From: Erysipelotrichaceae bacterium | Lineage (GTDB): Bacteria > Bacillota_I > Bacilli_A > RFN20 > CAG-826 | Length of the DNA: 50,931 nt | Assembly (NCBI GenBank): GCA_012837435.1 | Contig: DURD01000022.1 | Location: 1 to 50,931, forward strand | Direction: 5' to 3' | In this document: in pieces, positions 37,950-48,400 of the stretch | Numbering within the stretch: position 1 is the stretch's first letter | Layout: every line of letters starts with the position of its first letter | Position numbers and translations under genes: made by a program | The notes under the pieces: generated by a model | Told to the model about the DNA's origin: nothing | The model's database searches: none | Seen by the model: the letters and a program-made list of their open reading frames with translations, nothing else

Positions 37950-38836
37950 AATCGGGTTTCGTCGCTATTTTAGGTCGCCCTAATGTCGGTAAATCGACGC
38001 TGATGAATCGCTTGGTAAATCACCGTGTTTCAATCGTCACTGAAAAATCTCAAACCACGAGAAATAGAATCATAGGCATTTACCACTCTGAAGAAGCACA
38101 AATTGTCTTTTTAGATACACCAGGAATTCATAAACCTTTGCGACAATTAGGTCAGGAAATGAACAATATGGCTTTTAGTGCCGCGCACAACGTCGAAGCT
38201 TCTCTCCTAGTGGTCGATGCTTCTCAGCCATTTGGCCGCGGAGATCAGTATCTCATTGAACATTTAAACATTCACCATACGCCTCTAATCATAGTTTTTA
38301 ATAAAATCGATCTAGCAAGACTCGATAAAACTATCGAATTAAAAAAGATTTATCGCGAATACTTTAAGGAAGCGATTTTTATCGATACTGTCGCAAAAGA
38401 TGGTTTTAATATCGATGAAATTATTAAAAATTTATTGGATATTTTACCAGAAGGGCCAGCCTTTTATCCTAAAGATATGATTACCGATAAAGATGTAGTG
38501 TTCCAAATTAAAGAAATTATCCGGGAAAAGATTTTAACACAACTGAGACAAGAAGTGCCGCATTCCATCGCCGTATATATGGAAAGTATTGATTGGGAAA
38601 AGAAACCAATCCAGATTGTGGCCTCGATTATCGTCGAAAAGGAGAGCCAAAAAGGTATTGTTATCGGCTCTGGTGGTAAAAGAATTAAAGAAATTGGCGC
38701 GAAAGCTCGTCTAGATATTGAAAAACTCTTAGGAAAACACGTCTTTTTAGATTTAGAGGTCAAGGTAAATCCCGATTGGCGCAATAAAGAAGCCGCTTTG
38801 CAACAATACGGCTATAAATATAAAAGTCAAAAATGA
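37946..38836 (+). CDS. era: GTPase Era
   Basis: GRPNVGKSTLMN, DTPGIHKP, NKID, KH domain GSGGKRIKEIG. Confidence 0.97.
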   Translation: MKSGFVAILGRPNVGKSTLMNRLVNHRVSIVTEKSQTTRNRIIGIYHSEEAQIVFLDTPGIHKPLRQLGQEMNNMAFSAAHNVEASLLVVDASQPFGRGDQYLIEHLNIHHTPLIIVFNKIDLARLDKTIELKKIYREYFKEAIFIDTVAKDGFNIDEIIKNLLDILPEGPAFYPKDMITDKDVVFQIKEIIREKILTQLRQEVPHSIAVYMESIDWEKKPIQIVASIIVEKESQKGIVIGSGGKRIKEIGAKARLDIEKLLGKHVFLDLEVKVNPDWRNKEAALQQYGYKYKSQK

Positions 38837-39543
38837 AAATTATCGTTCTAACTATCAACCAATATAAAGAAAAAGATGCGATTGTTACCGCGGTGGCGGA
38901 AAATCAACTCATCACTTTTTTAGCAAGAGGAATCTATAATCCGAAAAGTAAAAATAGCATTTTGAATAACCCTTTAACGATTGTCGACATCGAATTAGTG
39001 GAGGGCAATTTTAAATATCCGATTTTAAATAGCTCAAAGCAACTATTTACTCCCTTAAAAGTTGAGATGGATTCGAAGTATTTAGGTTCTCTTCTCTTGA
39101 TGAACGAAATGATGATGCATCTTTTTCCTGATGAAGAAAAACACCGGATGTTTCCCTTTTTAGAAGAAGGAATTATCGCCTTAAGAAAAACTAACGACTG
39201 GCTCATGACTCTACTTATCTTTATGAGCCACGCCATCCGCATCGGAGGCTTTGAATTAGAAGTCAACCAATGCATAAATTGCGGTAAGAAAAAGAATATT
39301 GTGGCCTTTTCCTTTGTCGATGGGGGTTTTGTTTGTGAGGATTGCTATTATGAAGGAATGGAACGGGTCTTTACTAAAGAGCAAATGGTTCTGGTGAGAA
39401 AAATATTTAATTCTCGTGATTACTCTTTAGTTTCAACGCAGTATAGCCATGGTGACGCTCAAAGGCTATTTAATAAATTTCTTGAATTTATTCAAGAAGC
39501 CTTTGGATACCGCTTTAAAAACATCCGTCTTTTAGTCGATTGA
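38833..39543 (+). CDS. recO: DNA repair protein RecO
   Basis: N-terminal OB fold and CINCGKKK...CEDC zinc motif; downstream of era. Confidence 0.9.
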   Translation: MKIIVLTINQYKEKDAIVTAVAENQLITFLARGIYNPKSKNSILNNPLTIVDIELVEGNFKYPILNSSKQLFTPLKVEMDSKYLGSLLLMNEMMMHLFPDEEKHRMFPFLEEGIIALRKTNDWLMTLLIFMSHAIRIGGFELEVNQCINCGKKKNIVAFSFVDGGFVCEDCYYEGMERVFTKEQMVLVRKIFNSRDYSLVSTQYSHGDAQRLFNKFLEFIQEAFGYRFKNIRLLVD

Positions 39544-39571
39544 TTTTGAGACAAATCACACTTATAATAGG

Positions 39572-39600
39572 TTGACAACAATTCATCAAAAATATATCAT
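39572..39600 (+). promoter_or_regulatory. SigA-type promoter of glyS
   Basis: TTGACA (39572-39577), 17-bp spacer, TATCAT (39595-39600). Confidence 0.75.
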
Positions 39601-39636
39601 ATTTTTCGTACGTGTGACAATTTTAAGAGGTATTCT

Positions 39637-41010
39637 ATGAATAAATTTGAATTTGATAAATTGAGCAATCATTTCATAGTGTCAGGCTTTTATTTCCAAG
39701 GTTCAGAAATCTACGGAGGATTAAGCAACACTTGGGATTATGGTCCTCTAGGAAGTGAAATTAAACAGAATATTCGCCAAATGTGGTGGAAGAAATTTGT
39801 CCAAGAAAGCCGTACCAATGTCGGAATTGATGCGGCGATTTTGATGAACCCCAAAGTCTGGGAAGCCACTGGACATGTGACGACGTTCAACGATCCTTTA
39901 ATTGATTGTAAACGCTGTAAACAGCGTTTTAGAGCGGATCAACTCATCGAAAAGAAATTTCCTGAGGCTCCCATCAACAGCATGACTAATGAACAGATGA
40001 TGGCTTATATTCGCGAAAATCATGTCGAATGCCCAAATTGCGGCAGTGAAGATTTCACAGATATTCGTCAGTTTAATATGATGTTTAAAACCCATGTGGG
40101 TGTGACAGAAGATAATAAATCTACGGTATATTTAAGGCCAGAAACCGCTCAAGGGGTGTTCGTCAACTTTAAAAATGTTTTGCGCTCTACCCGTCGAAAA
40201 TTACCAATCGGTATTTGTAACGTGGGGCGCGCCTTTAGAAACGAAATTACTCCCGGACAACTGACATTCCGCACGAGAGAATTCGATCAGATGGAAATGG
40301 AATTTTTCTGCAAACCAGGTGAAAACTTGAAATGGTTTGATTATTGGAAGCAATATTGTTTAGATTTTGTCGTTTCCTTGGGAATAAATAAGGAAAATCT
40401 TCGTTATCGCGACCACGAAAAAGCTGAACTGGCTTTTTATAGCGAAGCTACCACTGACATCGAATATCTTTTCCCCTTTGGATGGGGAGAAATTTGGGGA
40501 ATTGCCGATCGCACGGATTATGACTTAAAACGCCATGCTGCATATAGCGGCGAAACCCTCGATTATTTTGATTCTGAAACTAATGAGAGATATGTTCCTT
40601 ATTGCATCGAACCTTCCGTGGGTTTAGATCGTTTAGTTTTGATGACCTTGTGCGATGCTTACGATGAAGAAATCGTCAATGGTGAGGATACGCGCATAGT
40701 CATGCGTTTGAAACCCGCGGTCGCCCCGATTAAAGCCGCCATCTTACCTCTATCCAAAAAATTGGAAGAAAAAGCTCGAGAAGTCGAAGAGGGTTTACGC
40801 AAGTGTTTTAATGTTATCTATGATGATACGGGAAGTATCGGTAAACGTTATCGTCGTCAAGACGCGGTGGGAACACCGTACTGCATCACGATAGATTTTG
40901 AAACGATGGAAGATGGGACTGTGACGATTCGCGAACGCGATTCTATGGAACAAATCCGCTTGCCGATTGAAGATTTAAAAGAATATTTAAAAGAAAAAGT
41001 ATTTTTCTAA
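39637..41010 (+). CDS. glyS: Glycyl-tRNA synthetase (single-chain type)
   Basis: [27 protein letters not shown], class II motifs. Confidence 0.96.
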   Translation: MNKFEFDKLSNHFIVSGFYFQGSEIYGGLSNTWDYGPLGSEIKQNIRQMWWKKFVQESRTNVGIDAAILMNPKVWEATGHVTTFNDPLIDCKRCKQRFRADQLIEKKFPEAPINSMTNEQMMAYIRENHVECPNCGSEDFTDIRQFNMMFKTHVGVTEDNKSTVYLRPETAQGVFVNFKNVLRSTRRKLPIGICNVGRAFRNEITPGQLTFRTREFDQMEMEFFCKPGENLKWFDYWKQYCLDFVVSLGINKENLRYRDHEKAELAFYSEATTDIEYLFPFGWGEIWGIADRTDYDLKRHAAYSGETLDYFDSETNERYVPYCIEPSVGLDRLVLMTLCDAYDEEIVNGEDTRIVMRLKPAVAPIKAAILPLSKKLEEKAREVEEGLRKCFNVIYDDTGSIGKRYRRQDAVGTPYCITIDFETMEDGTVTIRERDSMEQIRLPIEDLKEYLKEKVFF

Positions 41011-41047
41011 AATAGTAAAGAAATAGTAGATAAATAGTAGAGTTATA

Positions 41048-42841
41048 ATGAATTATAAAGTATTTGATGATAGTTTATATAAAGACGTATTAAAGCATGG
41101 AGATATCGTCAAAGTGGTCTCGGCTTATTTGCCCGTGATTAGAAAAGGTAAAAGCTATGTAGCTAAATGTCCTTTCCACGATGATACCAATCCTTCGATG
41201 CACATTTCTCCTAAATTACAAATTTTCAAATGTTTTGTCTGTGGAACGAGCGGTAACGCGATTAGTTTTGTTAAAAAGTACGCGCATCTATCGACGAGAG
41301 AAGCTTTAAAAAAGGTCGCGGAAATCTGCAACTATCACGATGATCGACTTGAAGGTATTGTCGAATCGAAAGTCATCGATCCAAAACGGGTTCCCCTTAC
41401 TAAATGTCTACATGATTTAACGGTTTATTACCAATATGCTCTCAATTCTCCAGAAGGAAAAGAAGGGCTAGATTATTTTAATTCTCGCAAGTTAGATGCG
41501 GAGATAAGAAGTAAATTCTTACTCGGCTACGCTTATAAAGATGGCGAAGCTACTTGTCGATTTTTACTCGAAAAAGGTCATTCGGTCAAAACGATTGAAG
41601 ATGTGGGCATCGCTTCTTCTAAAAGCGGCACTTTTTCCGACCGCAATCAGGGAAGAGTAATTTTTCCCATCAGCGATATCAACGGCGAAGTGGTCGGTTA
41701 TTCGGCTCGTAGATTGGGAGAGGGTCCTGAGGCAAAATATGTCAATTCTCCAGAAACTTATTTGTTTCACAAATCAGATATTCTTTATAACTACCATAAT
41801 GCGAAAGAAAAAGCGCGTATCGCTGGCTACGTCTATGTTTTGGAAGGATTTATGGATGTCTACGCCCTATATCGCATCAACATTGAAGCCTGTGTAGCGA
41901 TGATGGGGACGGCGCTGAGTGAAGAGCACATTCGCCTCCTCCGAGCGCTAGGTGTAGAAGTAAGATTATGTCTCGACGGCGATCTCGCTGGTCAAAAAGC
42001 TTCGATGAACATCGCCGAAACTCTAGTTAAAAACAGTATCAACGTTCGAATTGTCGATAGTCAAAACAACAATAAAGATCCAGATGAGATTCTTAATACT
42101 GAGGGTGAAAGGGCGCTAAATGCCTATCTCAACAAGTTGATACCCTATGTCGATTTTGTTTTGAACTATTTTCAGAATACTAATCCCTTGCAAACTACTG
42201 AACAAAAAACGCAACTCATCCAGGAATTTGTTCCTATCTTGTTATCGATTCGTTCGCAACTAGAACTAGATAGTTACATTAATAAACTTGCCAATATCAC
42301 GGGCTATACCTCCGAAGCGATTAGGAACATTTTGAAAACCGCTAAGACAAAGCCTGAGATAAGAGATTATCGTTCCGTGATTATGGAACATCATCCTGAA
42401 AGAAAAATCCTCCGTCGGCTCAATATCGCCGAGCGTGAACTTTTATACCAGATGCTAAAGAATAAGCACGCTGTGGCCTTTTATGAGGGAAATATCGATG
42501 GTTTCTATGATTCCACCTACCGGCTGATTGCTAATTTTCTCATCGAATATGCACAGAACAATGAAAACTTTGTGCCGACTGATCTAATTTCTTCTTTAGA
42601 AAATAGCGATTTAAAAGACAAAGAAGCGATGATCAATCAAATTACCGAACTATACCTAGAAAGAAATCATCCAAAAGTTTGCGACGATCAGTTGCTCAAC
42701 AATCTGGAACAAGTTATTAAACAAGAAAGAGAACGCATTTTTGAAAAGGATTTGCTCGAACAGTCTATCGAAAACAAGGATCCGCTTGAACAAGCGCGCA
42801 TCATCTCGGATTACAACCGTCGGAAGATGCGCAATAAATAA
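41048..42841 (+). CDS. dnaG: DNA primase
   Basis: CPFHDDTNPSM zinc finger, Toprim VLEGFMDVYAL...CLDGDLAG. Confidence 0.97.
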   Translation: MNYKVFDDSLYKDVLKHGDIVKVVSAYLPVIRKGKSYVAKCPFHDDTNPSMHISPKLQIFKCFVCGTSGNAISFVKKYAHLSTREALKKVAEICNYHDDRLEGIVESKVIDPKRVPLTKCLHDLTVYYQYALNSPEGKEGLDYFNSRKLDAEIRSKFLLGYAYKDGEATCRFLLEKGHSVKTIEDVGIASSKSGTFSDRNQGRVIFPISDINGEVVGYSARRLGEGPEAKYVNSPETYLFHKSDILYNYHNAKEKARIAGYVYVLEGFMDVYALYRINIEACVAMMGTALSEEHIRLLRALGVEVRLCLDGDLAGQKASMNIAETLVKNSINVRIVDSQNNNKDPDEILNTEGERALNAYLNKLIPYVDFVLNYFQNTNPLQTTEQKTQLIQEFVPILLSIRSQLELDSYINKLANITGYTSEAIRNILKTAKTKPEIRDYRSVIMEHHPERKILRRLNIAERELLYQMLKNKHAVAFYEGNIDGFYDSTYRLIANFLIEYAQNNENFVPTDLISSLENSDLKDKEAMINQITELYLERNHPKVCDDQLLNNLEQVIKQERERIFEKDLLEQSIENKDPLEQARIISDYNRRKMRNK

Positions 42842-42885
42842 CGGTATTAAAAACGAACAAAAATTAATGAAAGGGGCATTGATTT

Positions 42886-44214
42886 ATGGGAAGAAAAAAG
42901 TTAGATAAAAACGAGGTCGAAACCAAAAAACCAAAAAAGAGAGGTCGACCCAAAATCAGCGAAGGAGGGGTCAGCACACCCAAATTATCTTTCGAGAAAA
43001 AGAAAACCACCAAAACAATCTACAATGAGGATGGTGAAATCCTTTCTCTTGACGATATTAAAAATAACCTTCTCAAAAAAGCAAAATCGACCGGCAGTAT
43101 CGATCAGAGTGATGTTTATGATGCGCTCAGTTCTTTTGAAGTTGACGACGATACTGTCAATGAGTTGATGGATTTTTTCAGAGAAAAAGGCGTTGAAGTC
43201 ATTTCAGATGAAGAGGAAGAAGAGTTTGATGAAGAGTTTGATGAGAGCAAATTGAATTTAGAAGATGATACTGACGACGCTGATTTTTTTGAAGAAGTCA
43301 GAGGCAAAGTAGATGAAGAGGAAGAAGAAGAGGAAGAAGAAGACGTCAATATCGATTATACGAGCAGCGATGTCAAAGTTAACGATTCGGTGAAGATGTA
43401 TCTAAAAGAAATCGGAAAATACTCTTTACTAAAACCTCACGAAGAGCCCATTCTTGCTAAAAAGATTTTAGAGGGCGATGAAGAGGCTAAACAAACGCTG
43501 ATTAATGCCAACTTGAGATTGGTAGTGAACATTGCCAAACACTACGTGGGCCGCGGTATGCTTTTGCTTGATTTAATTCAAGAAGGCAATCTCGGTTTGA
43601 TGAAAGCGGTCGATAAATTCGATTATACAAAAGGCTACAAGTTTTCAACTTACGCCACATGGTGGATTCGTCAAGCTATCACTCGTGCCATCGCCGACCA
43701 AGCTCGCACTATCCGCATCCCTGTCCACATGGTGGAAACCATTAATAAAATGACTCGTATTCAAAGACAGTTGATCCAAGAATTGGGTCGCGAACCCACC
43801 GCTGAGGAAATCAGCGATGTGATGAATGGGGAGTTATCACCGAAGAGAATTAGAGAAATTCAGAGAATTGCGATGGAACCTGTTTCTTTAGAAACACCTA
43901 TCGGCGAAGAAGACGATTCTCACCTCGGAGATTTTATCGAAGACAAAGAGAGCGAATCTCCTGTCGACTATACGACTAGACAACTTTTAAAAGAAGAATT
44001 GTATGCCATTTTGAAAGATTTGAGCGATCGCGAAGAAAGAGTCATTCGTCTGCGTTATGGTTTAGATGACAATCGCCCTAGAACTTTAGAAGAAGTAGGC
44101 CGTGAATTCGGCGTCACTCGCGAGAGAATTAGACAGATCGAAGCCAAGGCCATTAAAAAACTCCGCCATCCCACTCGTTCAAAAAGACTAGGCGATTACA
44201 AGGAAAAACTCTAA
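42886..44214 (+). CDS. sigA: RNA polymerase primary sigma factor
   Basis: sigma 2.4 [20 protein letters not shown], sigma 4.2 [30 protein letters not shown]. Confidence 0.97.
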   Translation: MGRKKLDKNEVETKKPKKRGRPKISEGGVSTPKLSFEKKKTTKTIYNEDGEILSLDDIKNNLLKKAKSTGSIDQSDVYDALSSFEVDDDTVNELMDFFREKGVEVISDEEEEEFDEEFDESKLNLEDDTDDADFFEEVRGKVDEEEEEEEEEDVNIDYTSSDVKVNDSVKMYLKEIGKYSLLKPHEEPILAKKILEGDEEAKQTLINANLRLVVNIAKHYVGRGMLLLDLIQEGNLGLMKAVDKFDYTKGYKFSTYATWWIRQAITRAIADQARTIRIPVHMVETINKMTRIQRQLIQELGREPTAEEISDVMNGELSPKRIREIQRIAMEPVSLETPIGEEDDSHLGDFIEDKESESPVDYTTRQLLKEELYAILKDLSDREERVIRLRYGLDDNRPRTLEEVGREFGVTRERIRQIEAKAIKKLRHPTRSKRLGDYKEKL

Positions 44215-44876
44215 TGGTAAAACTATCTAAACGCTTGCGTACTATTCACGATTTAGTACCCAAATGCCTACCCGCGGATATCGGCAGCGATCATGGAAAA
44301 TTGATGATGGCTCTTTTAGAGAGCGGTAAAATAGAAAAAGGCTATGCCGTCGAGAACAAGGAAGGGCCTTACGAAAAACTAAAAACAAATCTGATTAAAG
44401 CAGGGGTCATCGATAGGATTATACCGCTCCTTAGCGACGGCCTCGAGGATTTGCCTTCCGTCGTCGATACTTTAATCATCGCTGGGATGGGCGGTTTAAA
44501 CATCGTCAACATCTTAAAAAAGCATCCGAGAAAATTGTTGAGAATTAAAACCATTATCGTCGATGCTCACAGCGCTATTCCAAATGTTAGAAGGCATCTC
44601 TGTTCGATAGGTTACGCTATCGCCGATGAAAAGATTGTAAAAGAAAACAATATTTTCTACGAAATCATCAAATTCATCAGAGCCGATAGTGCGATTATCA
44701 GCGATGAAGATTTGGAGTTTGGTCCATTTCTAAGACAAGAAAAATCCGCTGTCTTCAAAGAAAAATATCAAAACCGCATCAGCGAGATTGAATCGATTAT
44801 CGCGAAAGGAAGTTTGCCTAAAGAACGAATCAATTCTCTCAATGATGAAAAACACCGATTAAAAAGATACCTATGA
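44214..44876 (+). CDS. trmK: tRNA (adenine(22)-N1)-methyltransferase TrmK
   Basis: RLRTIHDLVPKCLPADIGSDHGKL; downstream of sigA. Confidence 0.92.
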   Translation: MVKLSKRLRTIHDLVPKCLPADIGSDHGKLMMALLESGKIEKGYAVENKEGPYEKLKTNLIKAGVIDRIIPLLSDGLEDLPSVVDTLIIAGMGGLNIVNILKKHPRKLLRIKTIIVDAHSAIPNVRRHLCSIGYAIADEKIVKENNIFYEIIKFIRADSAIISDEDLEFGPFLRQEKSAVFKEKYQNRISEIESIIAKGSLPKERINSLNDEKHRLKRYL

Positions 44877-45640
44877 AAACAAGACAATTACTATTGAAAT
44901 TAGCAAAAAAGTTTCCAAAACGCTATGCGAAAAAGGAAGGGGATTTTGTGGGTTTGATGACAGGAAAATTGCCAGAAGAAATCCATAACATTGTCTTGTG
45001 CCTAGATTTTGATTGGCAAGTCCTGCCCTTCATCGAAGAGAAAAAGCCAGATATAATCATCACTCATCATCCTTTTATCTATGGAAGTAAGTTCAAAGTT
45101 TTTAAATTAGACAAGTCTAAAGAGGCGCTATGCCAGAAGGTTGATGATTTAGGTATACCAGTATATAGCTACCACACTAATTTTGATAGGGGTAAAGACG
45201 GAATGAATGACGCACTAGCGGAAGCATTAGAGCTAGGTAATGTTTATTCTCCAGTAGGAGAAAGCATGATGCGTATCGGCTATCTAAAAGAAGAAATGCC
45301 TATTCGACAATTTGCTAACTACGCCAAGACAAAACTCGGTATGGACTATGGGTTATTGCTCACTAATGGGCGCCCCATGATAAAAAAAGTCGGTATTATC
45401 GGCGGAGGAGGATCTAAATATTGGCCAATTGCAAAAGAGGAAGGATGCGACATCTATATTTCTGGCGATGCCCCTCACCATATTAGAAGGGCCATGGTAA
45501 ATGAGAATTTCAATTATTTAGATATTCCTCATGAAGTCGAAAAGATTTTTATGCCTCAAATGAAAAAAATACTGCTAGAAATCGATCCTTCTTTGAATAT
45601 TTTAACGGTGGATTATCAAAAATTACCTGAAGTTATATAA
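44873..45640 (+). CDS. Nif3-like dinuclear metal center family protein
   Basis: ITHHPFIYG, SYHTNFD, ISGDAPHH motifs. Confidence 0.9.
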   Translation: MKTRQLLLKLAKKFPKRYAKKEGDFVGLMTGKLPEEIHNIVLCLDFDWQVLPFIEEKKPDIIITHHPFIYGSKFKVFKLDKSKEALCQKVDDLGIPVYSYHTNFDRGKDGMNDALAEALELGNVYSPVGESMMRIGYLKEEMPIRQFANYAKTKLGMDYGLLLTNGRPMIKKVGIIGGGGSKYWPIAKEEGCDIYISGDAPHHIRRAMVNENFNYLDIPHEVEKIFMPQMKKILLEIDPSLNILTVDYQKLPEVI

Positions 45641-45698
45641 GTAGAAAAATGGTATTAAAATAGTAGTTATATATCTAAGATATAAAGGAATTAAAATT

Positions 45699-46172
45699 AT
45701 GAAAGCAATTATTGAAATAAATCCGTTCGGAATAATCGAAATAGCCTTAGATGAAGAGCACGCTCCTTTGAGCGTTGATAATTTTGTAAGTTTAGCCAAA
45801 AAAGGTTTTTATAATGGCTTATCTTTTCATCGCGTCATCAAAGGTTTTATGATTCAAGGAGGTTGTCCTAAAGGAAACGGTACCGGTGGTCCCGGATATG
45901 CGATTAAAGGTGAATTTGCCGCTAATGGTGTTAATAACCCTTTAAAACACTTAAGAGGGACTATTTCGATGGCGAGATCGAGAGAGTATGATTCCGCTGG
46001 CAGTCAATTTTTTATCGTGCACGAGGATGCTCCTCATCTCGATGGACAATATGCCGCTTTTGGTCGAGTAGTCAAAGGCATGGAAGTAGTCGACGCCATT
46101 GCGTCTGTTAAAACCAACTATCTAGACCGGCCTTTAGATAGAGTTACAATTAAATCTGTTAAAATTATTTAG
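45699..46172 (+). CDS. Cyclophilin-type peptidyl-prolyl isomerase
   Basis: [40 protein letters not shown]. Confidence 0.95.
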   Translation: MKAIIEINPFGIIEIALDEEHAPLSVDNFVSLAKKGFYNGLSFHRVIKGFMIQGGCPKGNGTGGPGYAIKGEFAANGVNNPLKHLRGTISMARSREYDSAGSQFFIVHEDAPHLDGQYAAFGRVVKGMEVVDAIASVKTNYLDRPLDRVTIKSVKII

Positions 46173-46173
46173 T

Positions 46174-47058
46174 ATGGCAAAAGATTTATTAATTGGTTCA
46201 CACGTATCGATGAATGCTCCCGATTACTATCTAGGTAGCGTGAAGGAAGCTATTTCTTATAATGCTTCGACATTGATGTTTTATACAGGAGCGCCTCAAA
46301 ATTCTTATCGCAAACCCCTAAAGGAATTAAAGATTGAAGAAGGTCGCGCTTTACTGAAAGAACACGGAATGGATGAAAATTACATAGTGGTCCACGCTCC
46401 TTACATCGTCAATCTCGCCAATACGGTTCGTCAAGACCTATTAGCGGCTTCAATCGAAATGATTACGACTGAACTACAAAGAACCGCGGCTTTTGGCGCT
46501 AGAACGTTTGTTTTACACCCAGGCAATCACTTAGGCGCTGGAGAAGACCTAGCAATACAAACTCTGGTTTCTTCGTTAAATCAAGTTTTTCAAAATGATG
46601 GGACCGAGGTGAAAATCGCTCTTGAAACTATGGCGGGAAAAGGCAGCGAAATCGGCACATCCTTTGCCAGCCTCAAAAAAATTATCGATTTATGCGATTA
46701 TCCAGAGCGTCTCGGTGTTTGTATCGACACGTGTCACATGAATGATTTTGGTTATGATGTGCACGATATCGATGGTTTGCTTAAAGAATTTGATGAAATT
46801 ATCGGATTAAATCGCTTATTAGTGGTCCATCTCAACGATTCCAAGAATGTCAGAGGTTCCAATAAGGATCGCCATGAGAATCTCGGTTATGGAGAAATTG
46901 GTTTTGAGACGTTATGCGCTATCGCTAATCATCCTCTTTTAAAAGATGTCCCAAAAATTTTAGAAACTCCTTATGTAGACAAAAAACCTCCCTACGCCTT
47001 AGAAATTCAAATGCTGAGGGATGAAAAATATATCGAAAACTGGAAAGAGAAAATTTAA
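46174..47058 (+). CDS. nfo: Endonuclease IV
   Basis: IGSHVSM, LHPGNH, ETMAGKGSEIG, CIDTCHMNDFGYD, LNDSKN...RHENLGYGEIG. Confidence 0.96.
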   Translation: MAKDLLIGSHVSMNAPDYYLGSVKEAISYNASTLMFYTGAPQNSYRKPLKELKIEEGRALLKEHGMDENYIVVHAPYIVNLANTVRQDLLAASIEMITTELQRTAAFGARTFVLHPGNHLGAGEDLAIQTLVSSLNQVFQNDGTEVKIALETMAGKGSEIGTSFASLKKIIDLCDYPERLGVCIDTCHMNDFGYDVHDIDGLLKEFDEIIGLNRLLVVHLNDSKNVRGSNKDRHENLGYGEIGFETLCAIANHPLLKDVPKILETPYVDKKPPYALEIQMLRDEKYIENWKEKI

Positions 47059-48104
47059 CGCAAACTTTCAATTTCTCGAATCATCGTGTCATAAGCTTCT
47101 TCTTCTGACACTTTTTTTATAGCGACACCTTTTTTAAAGATAACGTATTGACCTTTTCCTCCCGCGATCCCGATATCAGCGTTTTTGGCTTCGCCAGGAC
47201 CATTGACTACGCAACCCATCACCGCGACGGCTAGAGGAATATTATTTTCTTCAAGATAAGAAAAGATTTTTGCGCCCAACGGACGGACGTCAACTTGCGT
47301 CCTTCCACAGGTAGGGCATGAAATTAAAGTAGGGTAATTATCATATAGTCCGCAATCGTGTAATAACCTTTTCGCGGCTCGCACCTCATCTCGGGCATCA
47401 CCCGTAATGGAAATGCGGATGGTATCACCGATTCCTTCGAGTAGAAGAGGAGCTAAACCGGCGACACTTCTCACTAAAGAAATATCTTTTGGCCCCGCTT
47501 CTGTAAGACCAATATGTAAAGGATATGGCAAGCTTTTACTTGCTAAACGATAAGCGCTGATTGTTTCTTTGACATTGCTGGCTTTTAAAGATACCACGAT
47601 ATTGTAAAAATCGTATTTTTCTAAAATATCAATTTGTTTTTTTACGGAAAGCAGTAATTTTTCCGCTAGAGAGAGAGGCAGAGCCTCCACTTCGCTATTT
47701 ACCGATCCTGAATTAGCGCCTACGCGAATCGCTACTCGATTTTCTTTCGCGGCCAAAACAATTTTTTTAATAACACTTTCATCCTTGATGTTACCGGGGT
47801 TTAATCTGATTTTATCCACGCCATTCTCAATGGCTAATAGAGCCAAACGTCCATCGAAATGGATATCGGCCACTAGAGGAATACTTATGTGCTTTTTGAT
47901 TTCTTTTATTGAAACAGCATCTTCCTCATCTAAAACAGAAACCCGCATTAAATCGGCGCCTAATTTTGCGCATTCATTGATTTCTTCGACAACTTCTTCC
48001 CAGTTTGAAGTCTTATGTTTACACATCGACTGGATTAAAACCCTATTTTGTCCACCGATCAATATTTTGCCAATTTTAACTTGTCTAGTTTTTTCGCGTT
48101 TCAT
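47055..48104 (-). CDS. ispG: 4-hydroxy-3-methylbut-2-enyl diphosphate synthase
   Basis: RVLIQSMCKHKT, LRLNPGNI-like, ISCPTCGR, VMGCVVNGPGEA. Likely start ATG at 48104 (ORF track 48122). Confidence 0.95.
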   Translation of the reverse strand: MKREKTRQVKIGKILIGGQNRVLIQSMCKHKTSNWEEVVEEINECAKLGADLMRVSVLDEEDAVSIKEIKKHISIPLVADIHFDGRLALLAIENGVDKIRLNPGNIKDESVIKKIVLAAKENRVAIRVGANSGSVNSEVEALPLSLAEKLLLSVKKQIDILEKYDFYNIVVSLKASNVKETISAYRLASKSLPYPLHIGLTEAGPKDISLVRSVAGLAPLLLEGIGDTIRISITGDARDEVRAAKRLLHDCGLYDNYPTLISCPTCGRTQVDVRPLGAKIFSYLEENNIPLAVAVMGCVVNGPGEAKNADIGIAGGKGQYVIFKKGVAIKKVSEEEAYDTMIREIESLR

Positions 48105-48146
48105 AACATCAGTATAAACCACAAGCTAAGTATTTTAAAAATATAT

Positions 48147-48174
48147 TTGCATTAAGGTTTACCTGTGGTAAGAT
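48147..48174 (+). promoter_or_regulatory. Promoter of rpmG
   Basis: TTGCAT, 16-bp spacer, TGG-TAAGAT extended -10. Confidence 0.6.
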
Positions 48175-48203
48175 ATGTGAGCGGCTTTGAAGGAGAAAAC
48201 CAA

Positions 48204-48371
48204 ATGGCAAAGAAAGATGATAGAATCTCATTTACGCTGAAATGCACAGAATGCGGCGAAGAAAATTATCTTACGTCTAAAAATAAAAAGAAGAACCCCG
48301 AACGCTTGGAACAGAAAAAATATTGTAATGTCTGCAGAAAAGTGACTCTTCATCGTGAGAAAAAGAAATAA
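48204..48371 (+). CDS. rpmG: 50S ribosomal protein L33
   Basis: [50 protein letters not shown] before ATG 48204. Confidence 0.93.
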   Translation: MAKKDDRISFTLKCTECGEENYLTSKNKKKNPERLEQKKYCNVCRKVTLHREKKK

Positions 48372-48392
48372 TAGGCACCGCCTATTTTTTTT
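48370..48392 (+). terminator. Terminator after rpmG
   Basis: AATAGGC-ACC-GCCTATT followed by T tract. Confidence 0.85.
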
Positions 48393-48400
48393 GTAACTAA

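Noticed and set aside
43116-43349. Antisense ORF with poly-serine tracts opposite sigA
   Set aside because: Mirror image of the acidic Glu/Asp-rich codons (GAA/GAG/GAT) of sigA; no start context.
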